64,000 nt of DNA from Streptomyces griseoruber (GCF_001514205.1 NZ_KQ948781.1:62001-126000); one strand, 5' to 3'; positions 1 to 9,679 are shown, counted from the stretch's first letter. Numbers and translations are program-made. The notes: a model not told the origin generated them from the letters alone.

Positions 1-1
1 G

Positions 2-433
2 GCGGGCGTGCTGCTCGCCGCGCCCGGCAGAGGCGGCAAGGTCCTGACCGGGTTCATGGCCGAGAAGACGCCGTTCTTCCGGACCACGGACTTCTCCGCG
101 ATGACCACACCCGCGCTGGTCATCGCGGGCGACAAGGACGACTCCCGGCACTTCACAGACATGGGCCCGGCCTGGCACACCGACCCCTACACCCTCGCCC
201 CCGGCCCCAAGACCCTGCTCACCCTGTTCGGCGCGGAACATGGACTCGGTGGAGTCGCTGGGTACGACGCCGCCGAGACCACCGACGAGAACCCCGGCCT
301 GGTCGCGGCGCTTGCGCAGCTCACCGCCGCGTACCTCCACAGCCGGCTCCACCCCGGCGACACCGCGTGGCAGACGGCGTGCGAGGCGCTGGCAACCGGA
401 CCCGAACCGGTCGGACGCGTCGAAACCAAGTAG
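2..433 (+). CDS. alpha/beta hydrolase, C-terminal part (5' end outside window)
   Basis: The reading frame is open from the first bases, so this is the last ~143 residues of a longer protein. It shows the late half of an alpha/beta-hydrolase fold. The strand PALVIAGDKDDS carries the usual acid residue, and GAEHGLGG carries the likely catalytic histidine. The nucleophile elbow (GxSxG) must lie upstream of the window. The substrate cannot be told from this part. The next gene is a broken transposase on the other strand. An alpha/beta-hydrolase assignment is likely; a dienelactone-hydrolase-like or lipase-like subgroup remains open. Confidence 0.7.
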   Translation, partial: AGVLLAAPGRGGKVLTGFMAEKTPFFRTTDFSAMTTPALVIAGDKDDSRHFTDMGPAWHTDPYTLAPGPKTLLTLFGAEHGLGGVAGYDAAETTDENPGLVAALAQLTAAYLHSRLHPGDTAWQTACEALATGPEPVGRVETK

Positions 434-466
434 TGCGTCCGTCGCCTGGCTGACCCCGCTCGGCGG

Positions 467-3400
467 TCAGGCCGCCTGGCCGTAGCCGTCCGCACGCTCC
501 GGGTGGTCGCCACGGAGTGGGCTGAAGTCGACGTCGAGGTGCGGGTCGTACGCCTCGGGCTGGATGCCGAGTTCGTGGGTGGAGTACTCGCCGAACCGTT
601 TGATGTGCTCGGTCAGGTATGGCGAGATGTGGGCCAGGCCCTCCGGGTCGATCTCCCAGCCCTCTTCAAGCAGCTGGCGGATGATCTCGGCGATGTCCAG
701 GGCGTTGTGGAAGATCACCGCGCTCGTGAGCAGCGCGTTGAATTTCATTGCCTTTTCCTGCTCGACCGGGCCGTTGTCGGCGATGACGCCGCAGTTGCCG
801 AAGCCGATCCACTGGGAGAACCGGTTGAACGACTCGACCTTGTTCGTGGCCGCGGTCACCCGCCGGCGCAGCGGTGCGTCCGAGAGGTAGCGCAGCAGCT
901 GCACGGTGCGGATCACGCGGCCGACCTCGCGGAAGGCGGCGTAGGTGGCGTTCTTCCGCGACCCGGAGCGGAGGCGCTTGAGCAGCGTGGAAGAGGAGAT
1001 GGCGCCCTCGCGTACGGAGACGGCCACGCGCATCAGGTGGCGGAACCGGGACTCGATCAGGTCGAAGTCGATGACGTTCTTGCCCACCTCGCCGAACAGG
1101 GCGTCGATGTGGACGCACTCCGTGGTCTTGCTGGGCCGGTAGAAGGTCATGCCCTTCCAGTTCCTGATCCTGGGCATCAGGATCGAAGCCCAGGAGGTGG
1201 GCGAGCGCGAACACCGGCTGGGACTGGCCCTGGGTATCGGCGTGCACGGTGGTCGGCTTCACCTCGGACGTGTTTTTCAGCAGGCCTCGATGATGTAGAC
1301 GGCCTCCCACACGCCGCACGGGATGAAGTGCGTGAACAGCGCGATGTAGGTGTCCGAGACGTGGTGGTAGGCGATCCCGCCCGGCTTGCCGTACCTGACG
1401 CTCGTCTCGGCCAGCAGGTTGTCCAGGTAGGTGTCCATGTGGGTGCCGTCGGCGGCCACCGCGGTACCGTCGCCCCACGCCTGGGAGATGTCGAGGCGGG
1501 CGTGGGCGTTGACCAGGTCGGCGATGGCCTCGTGCAGCAGTACCAGGGAGAAGTGCCGGTTCGCCGTGTACGCCAGCTCGTGCCCGCTCACGCCGGGGAT
1601 GTGGCGGGCGGCCTCGTACGGGCCCATGTTGGTGCCCTTGACGAACGTGGTGATCACGTAGCGGCCGAAGGGGTCCTGGAGCTTGGGCTCGTTGCCGGAG
1701 GCCGGGCCAAAGCGGCGCCACCACTCCACCCAGTACGCGGTGCGGGCCAGAATCCCCATCAGGGAGCGCTCCGGCATCCTGGCCTTGATCTCCTCCTCCA
1801 GCCGCTTCGCAGACGGCCGCTGCCCCTCCGCCCGGTGTGCCTTGAGTGACGGGATGCCCGTCTCCGGGTCGATGACCAGGCCCTCGTTGTCCGGGTACCC
1901 GGCGTCCGCCGCCGCGGCGGCACTGCGCAGCTTGTCCTCCAGCTGCCGGCGGAAGAAGGCGGCGTCGAACTCGCCCGCCTCGCCTTCCTCACACAGGCCG
2001 ACCTCCACCAGGTAGGACGCCAGCTTCTCCTTGACGGCCTCCCAGGCCAGCAGCTGCGTGGACCAGTCCGCGTACTCCTCCGAGCCCACCACGGCCACGT
2101 CCCCGGTGCGCAGTTCCTCCGCGAGCGCGGTGAAGACCATTGCCTCGAAGTGCTTGCGGACGAACTGCCCTGGCCGCGTCTTGTCGGCCACGGCCCTCTG
2201 CCAGTTCTGCGTGGCGAAGGAGATGTCCACCGCGCGGCCGTCCTCGCCCAGGGCGCTGATGTACTCGCCGCGCGCCGCCTGGTGCCGCTGGGCGTGGGCG
2301 AGCGCGTCCAGCACCCGGCCGTCCCCCGACGTCGCGGTGAACTCCAGCTTCTCGGCCAGGTCGAACATCACCGCCCGGTCCCGGCCTATCTGCCCGTACA
2401 GCAGCACCTCCCAGAAGTTGCCGTGGTGAGCGGACACCTTCTCGATCTGCTCGTACTGCTTGGCGAAACCGCCGAAGCCCTCCACCGCCTTCGTGACCGC
2501 GCCGAACCCGCCAGCCTGCACCGCCTGGGCCCTGGCCAGGGCAAGGAGCGCCGGGGAGACTCTGCCTTCCAGCCGCCGCGCGACCTCGTCGGCGGGCGCC
2601 TGTTCGTCCAGGCCGTCCAGGGCCGCCCGGACCTCGGCGGTCATGGCCGCGGCCTTCTCCAGCGCCGCCCGAGCGGGACCTCCCTCGTCGATGTTCTTCA
2701 GCACGGTGCGGTAGTTCCCGATCAGGGCCTCGACGATCTCCCGCTCGGCGAGCCGGATCTCCTCCAGCTCGACCTTGGCCTTCTTGATCTTCATCGCCAC
2801 GCGCTTGCAGAACATCGTCGCCAGGTCGTCGCGGACCCGCATCAGCGCCTTGTGCGTCAGACACGCCACCAGCGCGAGGCGCTTGACCGGCTTGCAGTCC
2901 CGCAGCTCCGCCACGTCGGCCGCGTCCGCCTCCCCGGCGAAATCGGTAATCTTGCCCGCCGCGATGTCACCCATCCACGCGCCCGTGTCGCCGAGCCCGT
3001 CCACCCATTCCAGCCGCTTGGCCAGGTTCTTGAAGTGAGACCAGGTCGGGCCTTGGCGGGCTTCTTGAGCCGGTTGTACAGGGTCGTACCGTCTCTCTCG
3101 CGCTCCTCCAGCAGCCGCAGCAGCCCCGCCCGCTCGAACGCACTCATCCGCTTGTGGATACCCCCGCAGATCTCGGCGTTCACCTCCTTGCGGAGGGTCG
3201 AGGCCATCGCGTCGAAGGTGGAGAACGCTGGCAGCTCCAGCCCGGCCTCCACCACCTTCTCCAGCGCGATGTTGATCAGGTCCGCCGGCCGGTTCTTCGA
3301 CGCGGCCTCCTTGCGGATCGACTCCCCGGCGATCCGCCGGGCCCGGGCCTGGTCATAAGCCACGCCGACCCGCTGCCGTACGAGCCCCCGGTGGTTCTTC

Positions 3401-3540
3401 ATGGTCTTCGCCGCCCGGTACACCGGCAGCGTCCCTCCGGCAGCTCCACCGCCCGCCGCACGAACTCCGCACAGATGCAGCTCATGTGTGGTGATCAGCC
3501 GCTTGAACCGCGGATACGCGGTCCGCTCGATCGAGGTCAC
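467..3540 (-). pseudogene. Tn3-family transposase, frameshifted and internally deleted
   Basis: Three reading-frame pieces on the minus strand together make a Tn3-family DDE transposase. The N-terminal piece (from about 3540, SIERTAYPRFKRL) lacks a large part of the usual N-terminal domain and jumps to GTLPVYRAAK. The central piece carries the first catalytic aspartate (WGDGTAVAADGT). A one-base loss near 1282 and a one-base gain near 1180 move the rest into other frames, which hold the second aspartate (TVHADTQGQ) and the glutamate (NKVESFNRF). Another frame change lies near 3040. No resolvase and no clear 38-bp terminal repeats were seen. The element is dead unless complemented in trans. 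Confidence 0.85.
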
Positions 3541-3669
3541 AACCCACCCCAGGCCCCAGACGACAGCCAACATCACCACCAACGACACTGAGCCGAGCGG
3601 GTGACGGGCCGAGCCCTCACGGATTCAAGATCATCCCATGGCCCCGTTTGGGCTCACCTCGGCGATACC

Positions 3670-4200
3670 CCAGATCGCCGTCGATGGCTCCATCACCAAG
3701 GCACCGGGTGGCGGTGAGGTCGCCGGCGTTCACCAGTCGACCGTGGCAAACAGGGCCTCAAACGCTCAGGCATGACGGATGGCTACGGAATTCCGCTGGG
3801 CCGCGTGCTGGCCGGAGCGAACCGTCACGACTCCCCGCTCCTCGCCTCGACCCTGGACCGCCTGGACGACCTGGGACCCCTGCCGGACGACGTTACCGTG
3901 CACCTGGACGCCGGCTACGACTCTGACAAGACCCGCGCCCTGCTCGACGAGCGCGGCCTGCACGGCCGCATCGCGCACAAGGGCGAGAAAGCACCGATCC
4001 AGGCAAGTCAGAGGTGGCATGTCGAAAGGACCCACGCCTGGCAGAACGCCTTCTACCGCCTCGCCCGCTGCTACGAGCGCCGGGTGACTGCCATCGACGC
4101 CTTCTTCGACCTGGCCGACACCATCATCAGCGTTCGTAGCCTGATTCGACGGGCATGGACGACCCACCGCTGGGACGAACGCCCGATCCGCCGCCCATGA
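3670..4200 (+). pseudogene. IS5-family transposase, C-terminal two thirds, frameshifted
   Basis: Residues VDGSITKAP (first Asp), HLDAGYDS (second Asp) and HVERTHAWQN (Glu) give the DDE triad of an IS5-family (IS112-like) transposase. A one-base insertion near 3732 separates the first motif from the rest, which is read from the ATG at 3772 to the stop at 4200. The N-terminal helix-turn-helix part is absent. A matching N-terminal piece of the same family lies on the opposite strand at 6000-6119, beyond the XRE/SDR gene pair. Confidence 0.8.
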
Positions 4201-4299
4201 GAGCACGCCTGTCCGGGGACCTCTCGTCGGCGTTGCAGCGAGCGGTCGTCGGTGGTCGGTGCGCCGACTGCGGGCCATGGGGAGTGCGCCCGCCGACTG

Positions 4300-5157
4300 C
4301 TATCCCGGGGTGCTGTCTTCGGTCATGGTCTGGGTGCCGATGACGTTGAGGAGCCGGAGCCGGTCGGCGGCTTCGCTGCCAGGAGCGGCGGTATAGGCGA
4401 CTATGCGCAGATCGCTGCCGGGAGCCGTCAGCACGTCACAGTCGAAGGTGACTGCGCCGGCATCGGGGTGATGGACGGTCTTGGTGTCCGACTCATGGAC
4501 GCCCACGATGCCCGTGTCCCACAGGCGTGCGAAGTCGGTGCTGACACCCCGCAGGTCCTTGATCAGGGAGCGCAGGCCGGCATCGGCGGGGTAGCGGGCG
4601 GTCGCCGCCCTGAGATCGGCGACCACGGCCGCCTCGAACCGGGCCTCCTGCTCGGGGGTGTGGCTGACCCGGCTGGGCAGACCGGCGAAGTGCCGCCAGA
4701 CGATGTTGCGCTCGCGTCCGCGCAGCGCGGACGGGTCTCCGAACAGGGCAGCCCACAACGGGTTCCACAGAATCAGGTTCCAGGCGGCGTCATACACGCT
4801 CAGCGGTGCGCCGTCCAGCTGGTCGAGCAGCCTTCGGACCCCCGGTGGAATGTGCGCCGACAGCTGCCCGGGACCCGGCGCCGGCTGGCCCGCGAGGAGA
4901 TACAGGTATTCGCGCTCGGCTGCCGACAGACGCAGGGCACGGGCCAGCGCGGACAGGACCTGCGCCGACGGGGAAGTGGCCCGGCCCTGTTCCAGGCGGG
5001 TGATGTAGTCCACCGACAGGCCGGCGAGCTGGGCCAGTTCCTCGCGGCGCAGTCCGGCGGCCCGACGTACCCCGCCCGCGGGCAGTCCGACCGTGGCGGG
5101 GGCGATCCGGTCCCGCCAGCCATGCAGGGCTCTGCCCAGTTCCCTGGATTCGCTCAC
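4300..5157 (-). CDS. XRE-family regulator with MmyB-like ligand domain
   Basis: The protein is about 285 residues. An N-terminal helix-turn-helix (RREELAQLAGLSVDYITRLEQG) is followed by a PAS-like MmyB domain (AAWNLILWNPLWAALFGDP ... NIVWRHF). This is the standard architecture of actinobacterial MmyB-type regulators, which usually control a neighbouring oxidoreductase. It is divergent from the SDR gene at 5295, with 137 bp between starts, so the SDR is its probable target. The GTG at 5157 (VSESRELG) fits the family better than an ATG 51 bp upstream. The ligand is unknown; fatty acids have been proposed for the family. Confidence 0.9.
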   Translation of the reverse strand: MSESRELGRALHGWRDRIAPATVGLPAGGVRRAAGLRREELAQLAGLSVDYITRLEQGRATSPSAQVLSALARALRLSAAEREYLYLLAGQPAPGPGQLSAHIPPGVRRLLDQLDGAPLSVYDAAWNLILWNPLWAALFGDPSALRGRERNIVWRHFAGLPSRVSHTPEQEARFEAAVVADLRAATARYPADAGLRSLIKDLRGVSTDFARLWDTGIVGVHESDTKTVHHPDAGAVTFDCDVLTAPGSDLRIVAYTAAPGSEAADRLRLLNVIGTQTMTEDSTPG

Positions 5158-5294
5158 CGTCCCAGTATCGCGCCGCCGCGCCCGGACAGCCTGGTACTGC
5201 TGGTCCACTGGCTGAGGCGGGCACTACCTGTTCGTCTGCGGTGCGACGACGGTGGAGACATCACCGACCCACCGATCACCACCGGAGTGAGCAC

Positions 5295-5990
5295 ATGACC
5301 ACCACATTGATCACCGGAGCGAACAAGGGCCTCGGTTTCGAGACGGCTCGCCGCCTGATCGAGGCCGGGCACACCGTCTACGTCGGGGCACGCGATGCCC
5401 ACCACGGCCGCACGGCGGCTGAGAGGCTCGGCGCCCGCTTCGTTCAGCTCGACGTCACCGACGAGGACTCCGTCAAAGCCGCCGCCGAATTCGTCCGCGC
5501 GGACGCCGGCCACCTCGACATCCTGGTCAACAACGCCGGGATCGTGGGCGCGCGCAAGCCAGTCGGCGAGGTCACCGGGGCCGACATGACGACCACGTAC
5601 GACACGAACGTCTTCGGCGTCGTGCGCGTCACGCACGCCTTCCTGCCCCTGTTGGAAGCAAGCGACGCCCCGGTCGTCGTCAACGTCAGCAGCGGTCTGG
5701 GCTCGCTGGCGGCGTGCGCCGACCCCAGCCGGGTGGAGTTCCAGGTGACAGCGCTGGACTACAACTCCTCCAAGACCGCGCTGGTCATGATCACCTCGCA
5801 GTACGCCAAGGCGTTCCCCGCCATCCGGTTCAACGCCGTCGACCCCGGCTACACCGCCACCGACCTCAACGGCCACCAGGGCACCCAAACCATCGAGGAG
5901 GGCGCGGAGATCATCGTCCGCATGGCCTCGATCGGCGCCGACGGCCCGACCGGCGGCTTCTTCGACAAGACCGGCCCGGTCATCTGGTAA
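5295..5990 (+). CDS. SDR-family NAD(P)-dependent oxidoreductase
   Basis: A 231-residue classical short-chain dehydrogenase/reductase. The cofactor motif TGANKGLG is at residues 8-15, the NNAG strand motif is present, and a catalytic Ser (NVSSGLGS) and YNSSK follow at the expected spacing. The start ATG at 5295 follows a GGAGTG ribosome site. Proteins of this type reduce carbonyl compounds in the cytoplasm; the substrate is not evident. It is transcribed away from the XRE regulator at 4300-5157, which probably controls it. The pair is bracketed by IS5-type transposase halves on both sides. Confidence 0.92.
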   Translation: MTTTLITGANKGLGFETARRLIEAGHTVYVGARDAHHGRTAAERLGARFVQLDVTDEDSVKAAAEFVRADAGHLDILVNNAGIVGARKPVGEVTGADMTTTYDTNVFGVVRVTHAFLPLLEASDAPVVVNVSSGLGSLAACADPSRVEFQVTALDYNSSKTALVMITSQYAKAFPAIRFNAVDPGYTATDLNGHQGTQTIEEGAEIIVRMASIGADGPTGGFFDKTGPVIW

Positions 5991-5999
5991 CGATCCGGT

Positions 6000-6119
6000 C
6001 GCTGATGCGTGGGCGATGGCGCCCAGCGGATGGGTCGGGACGTAAGCCGGCCGCTCAGGCAACAGCGCGGCAAATTGGTCCCAGAGCGGTTCGGTCAGCC
6101 ACGATGGCGGGACAGGCAC
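6000..6119 (-). pseudogene. IS5-family transposase, N-terminal fragment
   Basis: About 40 residues on the minus strand (SWLTEPLWDQFAALLPERP, then THPLG) are the N-terminus of an IS112-like IS5-family transposase. The similarity stops near 6000, close to the SDR stop codon. It is the same transposase type whose C-terminal part lies at 3670-4200 on the plus strand, so the two remnants face each other across the XRE/SDR pair. Confidence 0.7.
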
Positions 6120-6230
6120 AGGTCTCCCCGTTGATCGCAGAGCGTTGCAACTCCGGGATCACCAAGATCTGTGCCGGCTTCGCTGACAAGGGCGCCCCGC
6201 GCCTATCTGCGCGACCTCCAAGCCGCTATC

Positions 6231-6254
6231 ATTAGATACGCAAGTCTATCTAAT
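6231..6254. promoter_or_regulatory. 24-bp palindromic operator, probably for the adjacent TetR regulator
   Basis: ATTAGATA, eight bases, then TATCTAAT: two perfect 8-bp inverted half sites. It is AT-rich against a very GC-rich background and lies 16 bp before the start of the TetR gene at 6270. Position and symmetry fit an autoregulatory TetR operator that overlaps the promoter. Confidence 0.75.
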
Positions 6255-6269
6255 GTGGAGGGGGTGACG

Positions 6270-6839
6270 ATGCCAGAGCGGCGCCGCGGAGCGGCCTTGG
6301 AGCAGGCGCTGCTCGACGCGGCCTGGGACGAACTCACCGCCGGCGGCTACACCAGGTTCACCATGGACGCCGTCGTCAAACGCGCCGGCACCAGCCCCCC
6401 GGTCCTCTACCGCCGCTGGTCGGACCGCGAAGACCTGGTCCGGGCCACCCTGGTCCACGTCCTGCGGAAGAACGTTCTCAAGGTCCCGGACACCGGCAGC
6501 CTGCGCGAAGACGTCCTGACCCTCATGCGGGAGATCAACGCCACGCGGGTCCAGCTCGTCACCGTGATGAGCGTCTACCTGGCCAGCTACCACTTGGAGA
6601 CTGGCACCAGCCCCGCCGAACTGCTCGACCCCGCCGACACCGACCGCAAACAGGCCGTCGACGCGATATTCGACCGCGCCGTCGCCCGCGGCGAGGCAGA
6701 GTCCGAACGCCTCACCGACCGCATCAAGGCCCTGCCGTTCGACCTGCTGCGCCAGGAGATCCTGACGACCTACGCCCCCGCGCCCGACCGGGTCCTCGAA
6801 GAGATCGTCGACACGATCTTCCTGCCTCTGCTGCGTTGA
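6270..6839 (+). CDS. TetR/AcrR-family transcriptional regulator
   Basis: A 189-residue protein. The N-terminal helix-turn-helix (FTMDAVVKRAGTSPPVLYRRW) has a SPPVLYRRW recognition helix and is followed by an all-helical ligand domain. The ATG at 6270 follows a GGAGGGGG ribosome site; a GTG six bases earlier is possible. The perfect palindrome at 6231-6254 is probably its own operator. No intact target gene lies beside it: downstream is a decayed LacI gene and upstream an IS fragment. Either it acts elsewhere or its partner has been lost. Confidence 0.9.
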   Translation: MPERRRGAALEQALLDAAWDELTAGGYTRFTMDAVVKRAGTSPPVLYRRWSDREDLVRATLVHVLRKNVLKVPDTGSLREDVLTLMREINATRVQLVTVMSVYLASYHLETGTSPAELLDPADTDRKQAVDAIFDRAVARGEAESERLTDRIKALPFDLLRQEILTTYAPAPDRVLEEIVDTIFLPLLR

Positions 6840-7119
6840 CCGCGCCAGAACGTCGTCCCGCGACGGTTGCCCACGTACCCGGACCTGGATACGGAGCCGC
6901 TGGAAGTGAAGAATTGGACCAGTCCCGCACCTAAAGTCGCGTCAAGGACCGCCAACTCCGCAACGGGTGTGCCGGTAATGGGGCGGCTTGATGCGGTTCC
7001 CAGTTGGCGGGCCCGAGCCGCAGACAAGTATCGACAGTGTTGATTCCGCCTCCGAGGAGGAGATCGACCGATGCTTGACAGTCTGGTGGCACCGGCATCG
7101 CTGCTGGCGCCACCGGGAG

Positions 7120-7445
7120 CCTGCTGAGCCTGCGCGGGCCGCCCAGCGCGATCTTCGTCGAGTAGGACGAACTCGCTGCGTCCGTCGTCTCGGCCCTGCG
7201 TAGCGTCCAGATCGAGGCGCCTCAGCGGATCTCCGTCCTCGGCTTCGACGACCAGTTGATGGCCGAGTGGCTCGGCCTGTCCACCGTCGCCCAGTCCCGC
7301 TTCAACAGGCCGCGCCGCCGCCGAACCGGCCCTGGAAGTCATCAACGACCGCGAGACGGACCACGGCCGGCACATCGTCCTGCCCATCCACCTGACCCCG
7401 GGGAACGACAGCTCCGCCGCGCCCCTCCCCGGCGAGCAGGAAAGT
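7120..7445 (+). pseudogene. LacI-family regulator, C-terminal remnant
   Basis: Translation gives PSAIFVE, then an in-frame TAG, then DELAASVVSALR, APQRISVLGFDD and STVAQSRF. This is the sugar-binding C-terminal domain of a LacI-family regulator, where ISVLGFDD is diagnostic. A frame change near 7311 restores ALEVINDR and the tail HIVLPIHLTP. No DNA-binding domain is present upstream. The flanks 6840-7119 and 7446-7563 hold nothing else I can support. Confidence 0.65.
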
Positions 7446-7563
7446 TCCCGTGGGCTTTCCACAGGGCGCAGGTCACACCCGATAACTCCCCCATCACTGC
7501 CTGACTGCAGGCGCAACTTCACCATCCGGGCCACCGGTCATCACCCGGTGACTCGTCTTCGGC

Positions 7564-9003
7564 TCAGGCGGAGATGTTGGATTGCGTTCGCTGCTTCGTG
7601 CTGGTGGCGGGTGTTGGGGTGGGGGCGGGGCGGCGCAGGGTGAGGGCGATGGCGACGCCGAGGAGGGTGAGGACGGCGGCGGTGAATCCTGCGGTGCGCA
7701 GGCCGGGGACGAGGTCCGGGCCCGTGGTGGTGTGGACGCCGGCGTTGGCGATGGCTACCAGGATCGCCAGGCCCACGGCGGAGCCGATCTGCTGGGTGGT
7801 GGAGGCCATGGCGGAGGCGATGCCCTGGTGGTGGGCGTCGACGCCGCTGGTGGCCGCGACGAACATCGCGGTCCAGGCGATGCCCTGGCCCAGGCTGAGC
7901 AGGATCACTCCGGGCAGCAGGATCGGGTAACCGCCGGTGGGGGACATGGCCATGGCGAGGACGGCCATGCCGGTGCCGCCGACGAGCAGGCCGGTGATGA
8001 CCGTGGTGCGGGCGCCGAGCCTGCCGAGCAGTTTCTCGCTCAGCTTGGTGCCGACCATGCCGACCAGCGCGGCGGGAATGAAGGCCAGACCGGTGGCGAG
8101 GGCGCCGTAGCCGCGGACGTTCTGCAGGTAGACGGTGAAGAAGTAGTACTGGGCGCCGAAGGTGCCCATGAAGACGAAGGTGATGCCCATCGCGGCGACC
8201 AGGCTGCGGTTGCGGAACAGGCGCAGCGGCATCAACGGGTGGGCGGCGCGGGCCTCGATGAGCAGGAACAGTCCGATGAACAGCGCCCCGCCGAGCAGGG
8301 CGATGAGGGTCTGGGCGGAGCCCCAGCCGGCTTCGGGGCCCTGTACGACGCCGAAGACAAGGGCGGTGAAGCCGATGGTGGCGGTCAGCGCGCCGGCCAG
8401 GTCGAAGCTGCGGCCGCGTTCGCGGGGAGCGTCGGCGGGGATGATGGCGAAGGCGGCCGCGGCGGCGCCCAGGGCGAGGGGGACATTGACGTAGAAGACG
8501 GCTTCCCAGCCGAGGTAGTTGGTCAGGATGCCGCCCAGCAGGGAGCCGAGCGCCAGGCCGACGGCACCGGCGCCGCCCCAGATGGCGAGGGCCCGGTTGC
8601 GTTGGGCGCCCTCGGTGAAGGTGGTGGCGATCAGCGAGAGCGTGGCGGGCAGCAGGAGCGCACCGCCCAGGCCCTGGACGGCACGGGCGGCCACCAGCAG
8701 TCCCGGGTCGTCGGCGAGTCCGCCGGCCAGGGAGGCCAGGCCGTACAGGACCAGGGCGGTGACGAACATACGGCGGTGGCCGAGGATGTCGGCGGCCCGT
8801 CCGCCCAGCAGCAGAAAGCCTCCGAAGGCGACGGCGTAGCCGCTGACGACCCACTGGAGGTTCTGGGCGTCGAAACCGACCTCGCGGCCGATCTCCGGAA
8901 GTGCGACGTAGACGATGTTGTAGTCGATGGCGCTGATGAACTGGGCGAACGCCAGCAGGGCCAGCAGCAGCCCGGTGCCGCGCCGCGGGGAGGGGGACGA
9001 CAT
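7564..9003 (-). CDS. MFS drug:proton antiporter, DHA2-like, 14 TM
   Basis: A 479-residue membrane protein with about 14 hydrophobic segments. It has the MFS loop motif GGRAADILGHRR and motif C-like LALGSLLGGILTNYLGWEAVF, as in EmrB/QacA-type multidrug exporters. The ATG at 9003 lies just downstream of a perfect 20-bp palindrome (9026-9045). The TetR gene at 9098-9643 is directly upstream on the same strand. The arrangement implies an efflux pump repressed by that TetR protein and induced by its ligand, probably the exported compound. The actual substrate cannot be read from the sequence. Confidence 0.93.
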   Translation of the reverse strand: MSSPSPRRGTGLLLALLAFAQFISAIDYNIVYVALPEIGREVGFDAQNLQWVVSGYAVAFGGFLLLGGRAADILGHRRMFVTALVLYGLASLAGGLADDPGLLVAARAVQGLGGALLLPATLSLIATTFTEGAQRNRALAIWGGAGAVGLALGSLLGGILTNYLGWEAVFYVNVPLALGAAAAAFAIIPADAPRERGRSFDLAGALTATIGFTALVFGVVQGPEAGWGSAQTLIALLGGALFIGLFLLIEARAAHPLMPLRLFRNRSLVAAMGITFVFMGTFGAQYYFFTVYLQNVRGYGALATGLAFIPAALVGMVGTKLSEKLLGRLGARTTVITGLLVGGTGMAVLAMAMSPTGGYPILLPGVILLSLGQGIAWTAMFVAATSGVDAHHQGIASAMASTTQQIGSAVGLAILVAIANAGVHTTTGPDLVPGLRTAGFTAAVLTLLGVAIALTLRRPAPTPTPATSTKQRTQSNISA

Positions 9004-9025
9004 GGGGATACACAGCCTCTCCGTA

Positions 9026-9045
9026 GTAAGCGGTTGACCGCTTAC
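9026..9045. promoter_or_regulatory. 20-bp palindromic operator upstream of the MFS pump
   Basis: GTAAGCGGT-TG-ACCGCTTAC is a perfect inverted repeat between the TetR gene and the MFS gene, 22 bp before the MFS start. Size and half-site type fit a TetR/AcrR operator. The expected ligand is the product of 9098-9643. A weaker related site, AGTGGTTAATTACT, covers the TetR promoter region at about 9646-9660. Confidence 0.8.
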
Positions 9046-9097
9046 ATAATGGGTGAAAGAAAGGGGCCGCCCGGGGCGGCCCATGGGGTGCCGTCCG

Positions 9098-9643
9098 CTA
9101 GGCGCGCAGGGTGCGCACCCAGGGGGCGTCGACGGAGGCGGCATCGATCGCCACCATGACGTTGCCGAGCAGGCCGTCGGCGAAGTAGCGGCGGATCTGC
9201 TCGTCCGAGGCGCCGGAGACGGCGCGGACGTACTCGACCTGCTTGGCGTAGCAGGTGCGGACCGCTTCGCCGATGACCGGCTCACTCGCGCTGCACTCCG
9301 CGTGCTTGAGGATCATGAGCACGTCCCGGTCCGCGATGACCTCGCCGTACGAGGCCGTCAGCGCCCGGAGAACCGCGTCCGGGTCGGTGCTCTGCACCGA
9401 TGCGGCCGCTGCCGCGGCGCCCTCCCGAAGGCGGTCCGAGCAGTAGTCGACCAGGGCGGCGAACAGCGTCTCCTTGTCCTTGAAGAGCCGGTACAGGTAG
9501 CCCTGCGAGATGCCGGCGGCCTTGGCTACGTCCATCGTCGAGGTCCCGTAGTACCCGCGCTCGGCGAATGTCTTGATCGCCGTGCGCAGGACCGTGGCCC
9601 GGCGCTCCTCGGCAGTGGAACGCTGACGCATCCTCGTTTCCAT
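9098..9643 (-). CDS. TetR/AcrR-family repressor of the MFS pump
   Basis: A 181-residue protein with a TetR helix-turn-helix (STMDVAKAAGISQGYLYRLF) and a helical C-terminal domain. A start at 9643 would be nearly leaderless: a TTGACA -35 lies at 9679-9674 and an AT-rich -10 at 9655-9650 on this strand. An alternative ATG is at 9631. The MFS transporter follows on the same strand with an operator-like palindrome between them, so local repression of the pump is the natural reading. An imperfect copy of the palindrome at its own promoter suggests autoregulation. Confidence 0.9.
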   Translation of the reverse strand: METRMRQRSTAEERRATVLRTAIKTFAERGYYGTSTMDVAKAAGISQGYLYRLFKDKETLFAALVDYCSDRLREGAAAAAASVQSTDPDAVLRALTASYGEVIADRDVLMILKHAECSASEPVIGEAVRTCYAKQVEYVRAVSGASDEQIRRYFADGLLGNVMVAIDAASVDAPWVRTLRA

Positions 9644-9649
9644 ATAAGT

Positions 9650-9679
9650 AATTAACCACTCGCATCTGAGGGGTGTCAA
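9650..9679 (-). promoter_or_regulatory. promoter of the TetR gene (TTGACA, AT-rich -10)
   Basis: On the minus strand, TTGACA at 9679-9674 is followed after 18 bp by TTAATT. Transcription would begin close to the ATG at 9643, giving a leaderless or nearly leaderless transcript. This is inferred from position only. Confidence 0.45.

Noticed and set aside
7582..9159. A 525-codon open frame on the plus strand
   Set aside because: Antisense to the MFS transporter, low-complexity Gly/Gln/Asp sequence, no motif.
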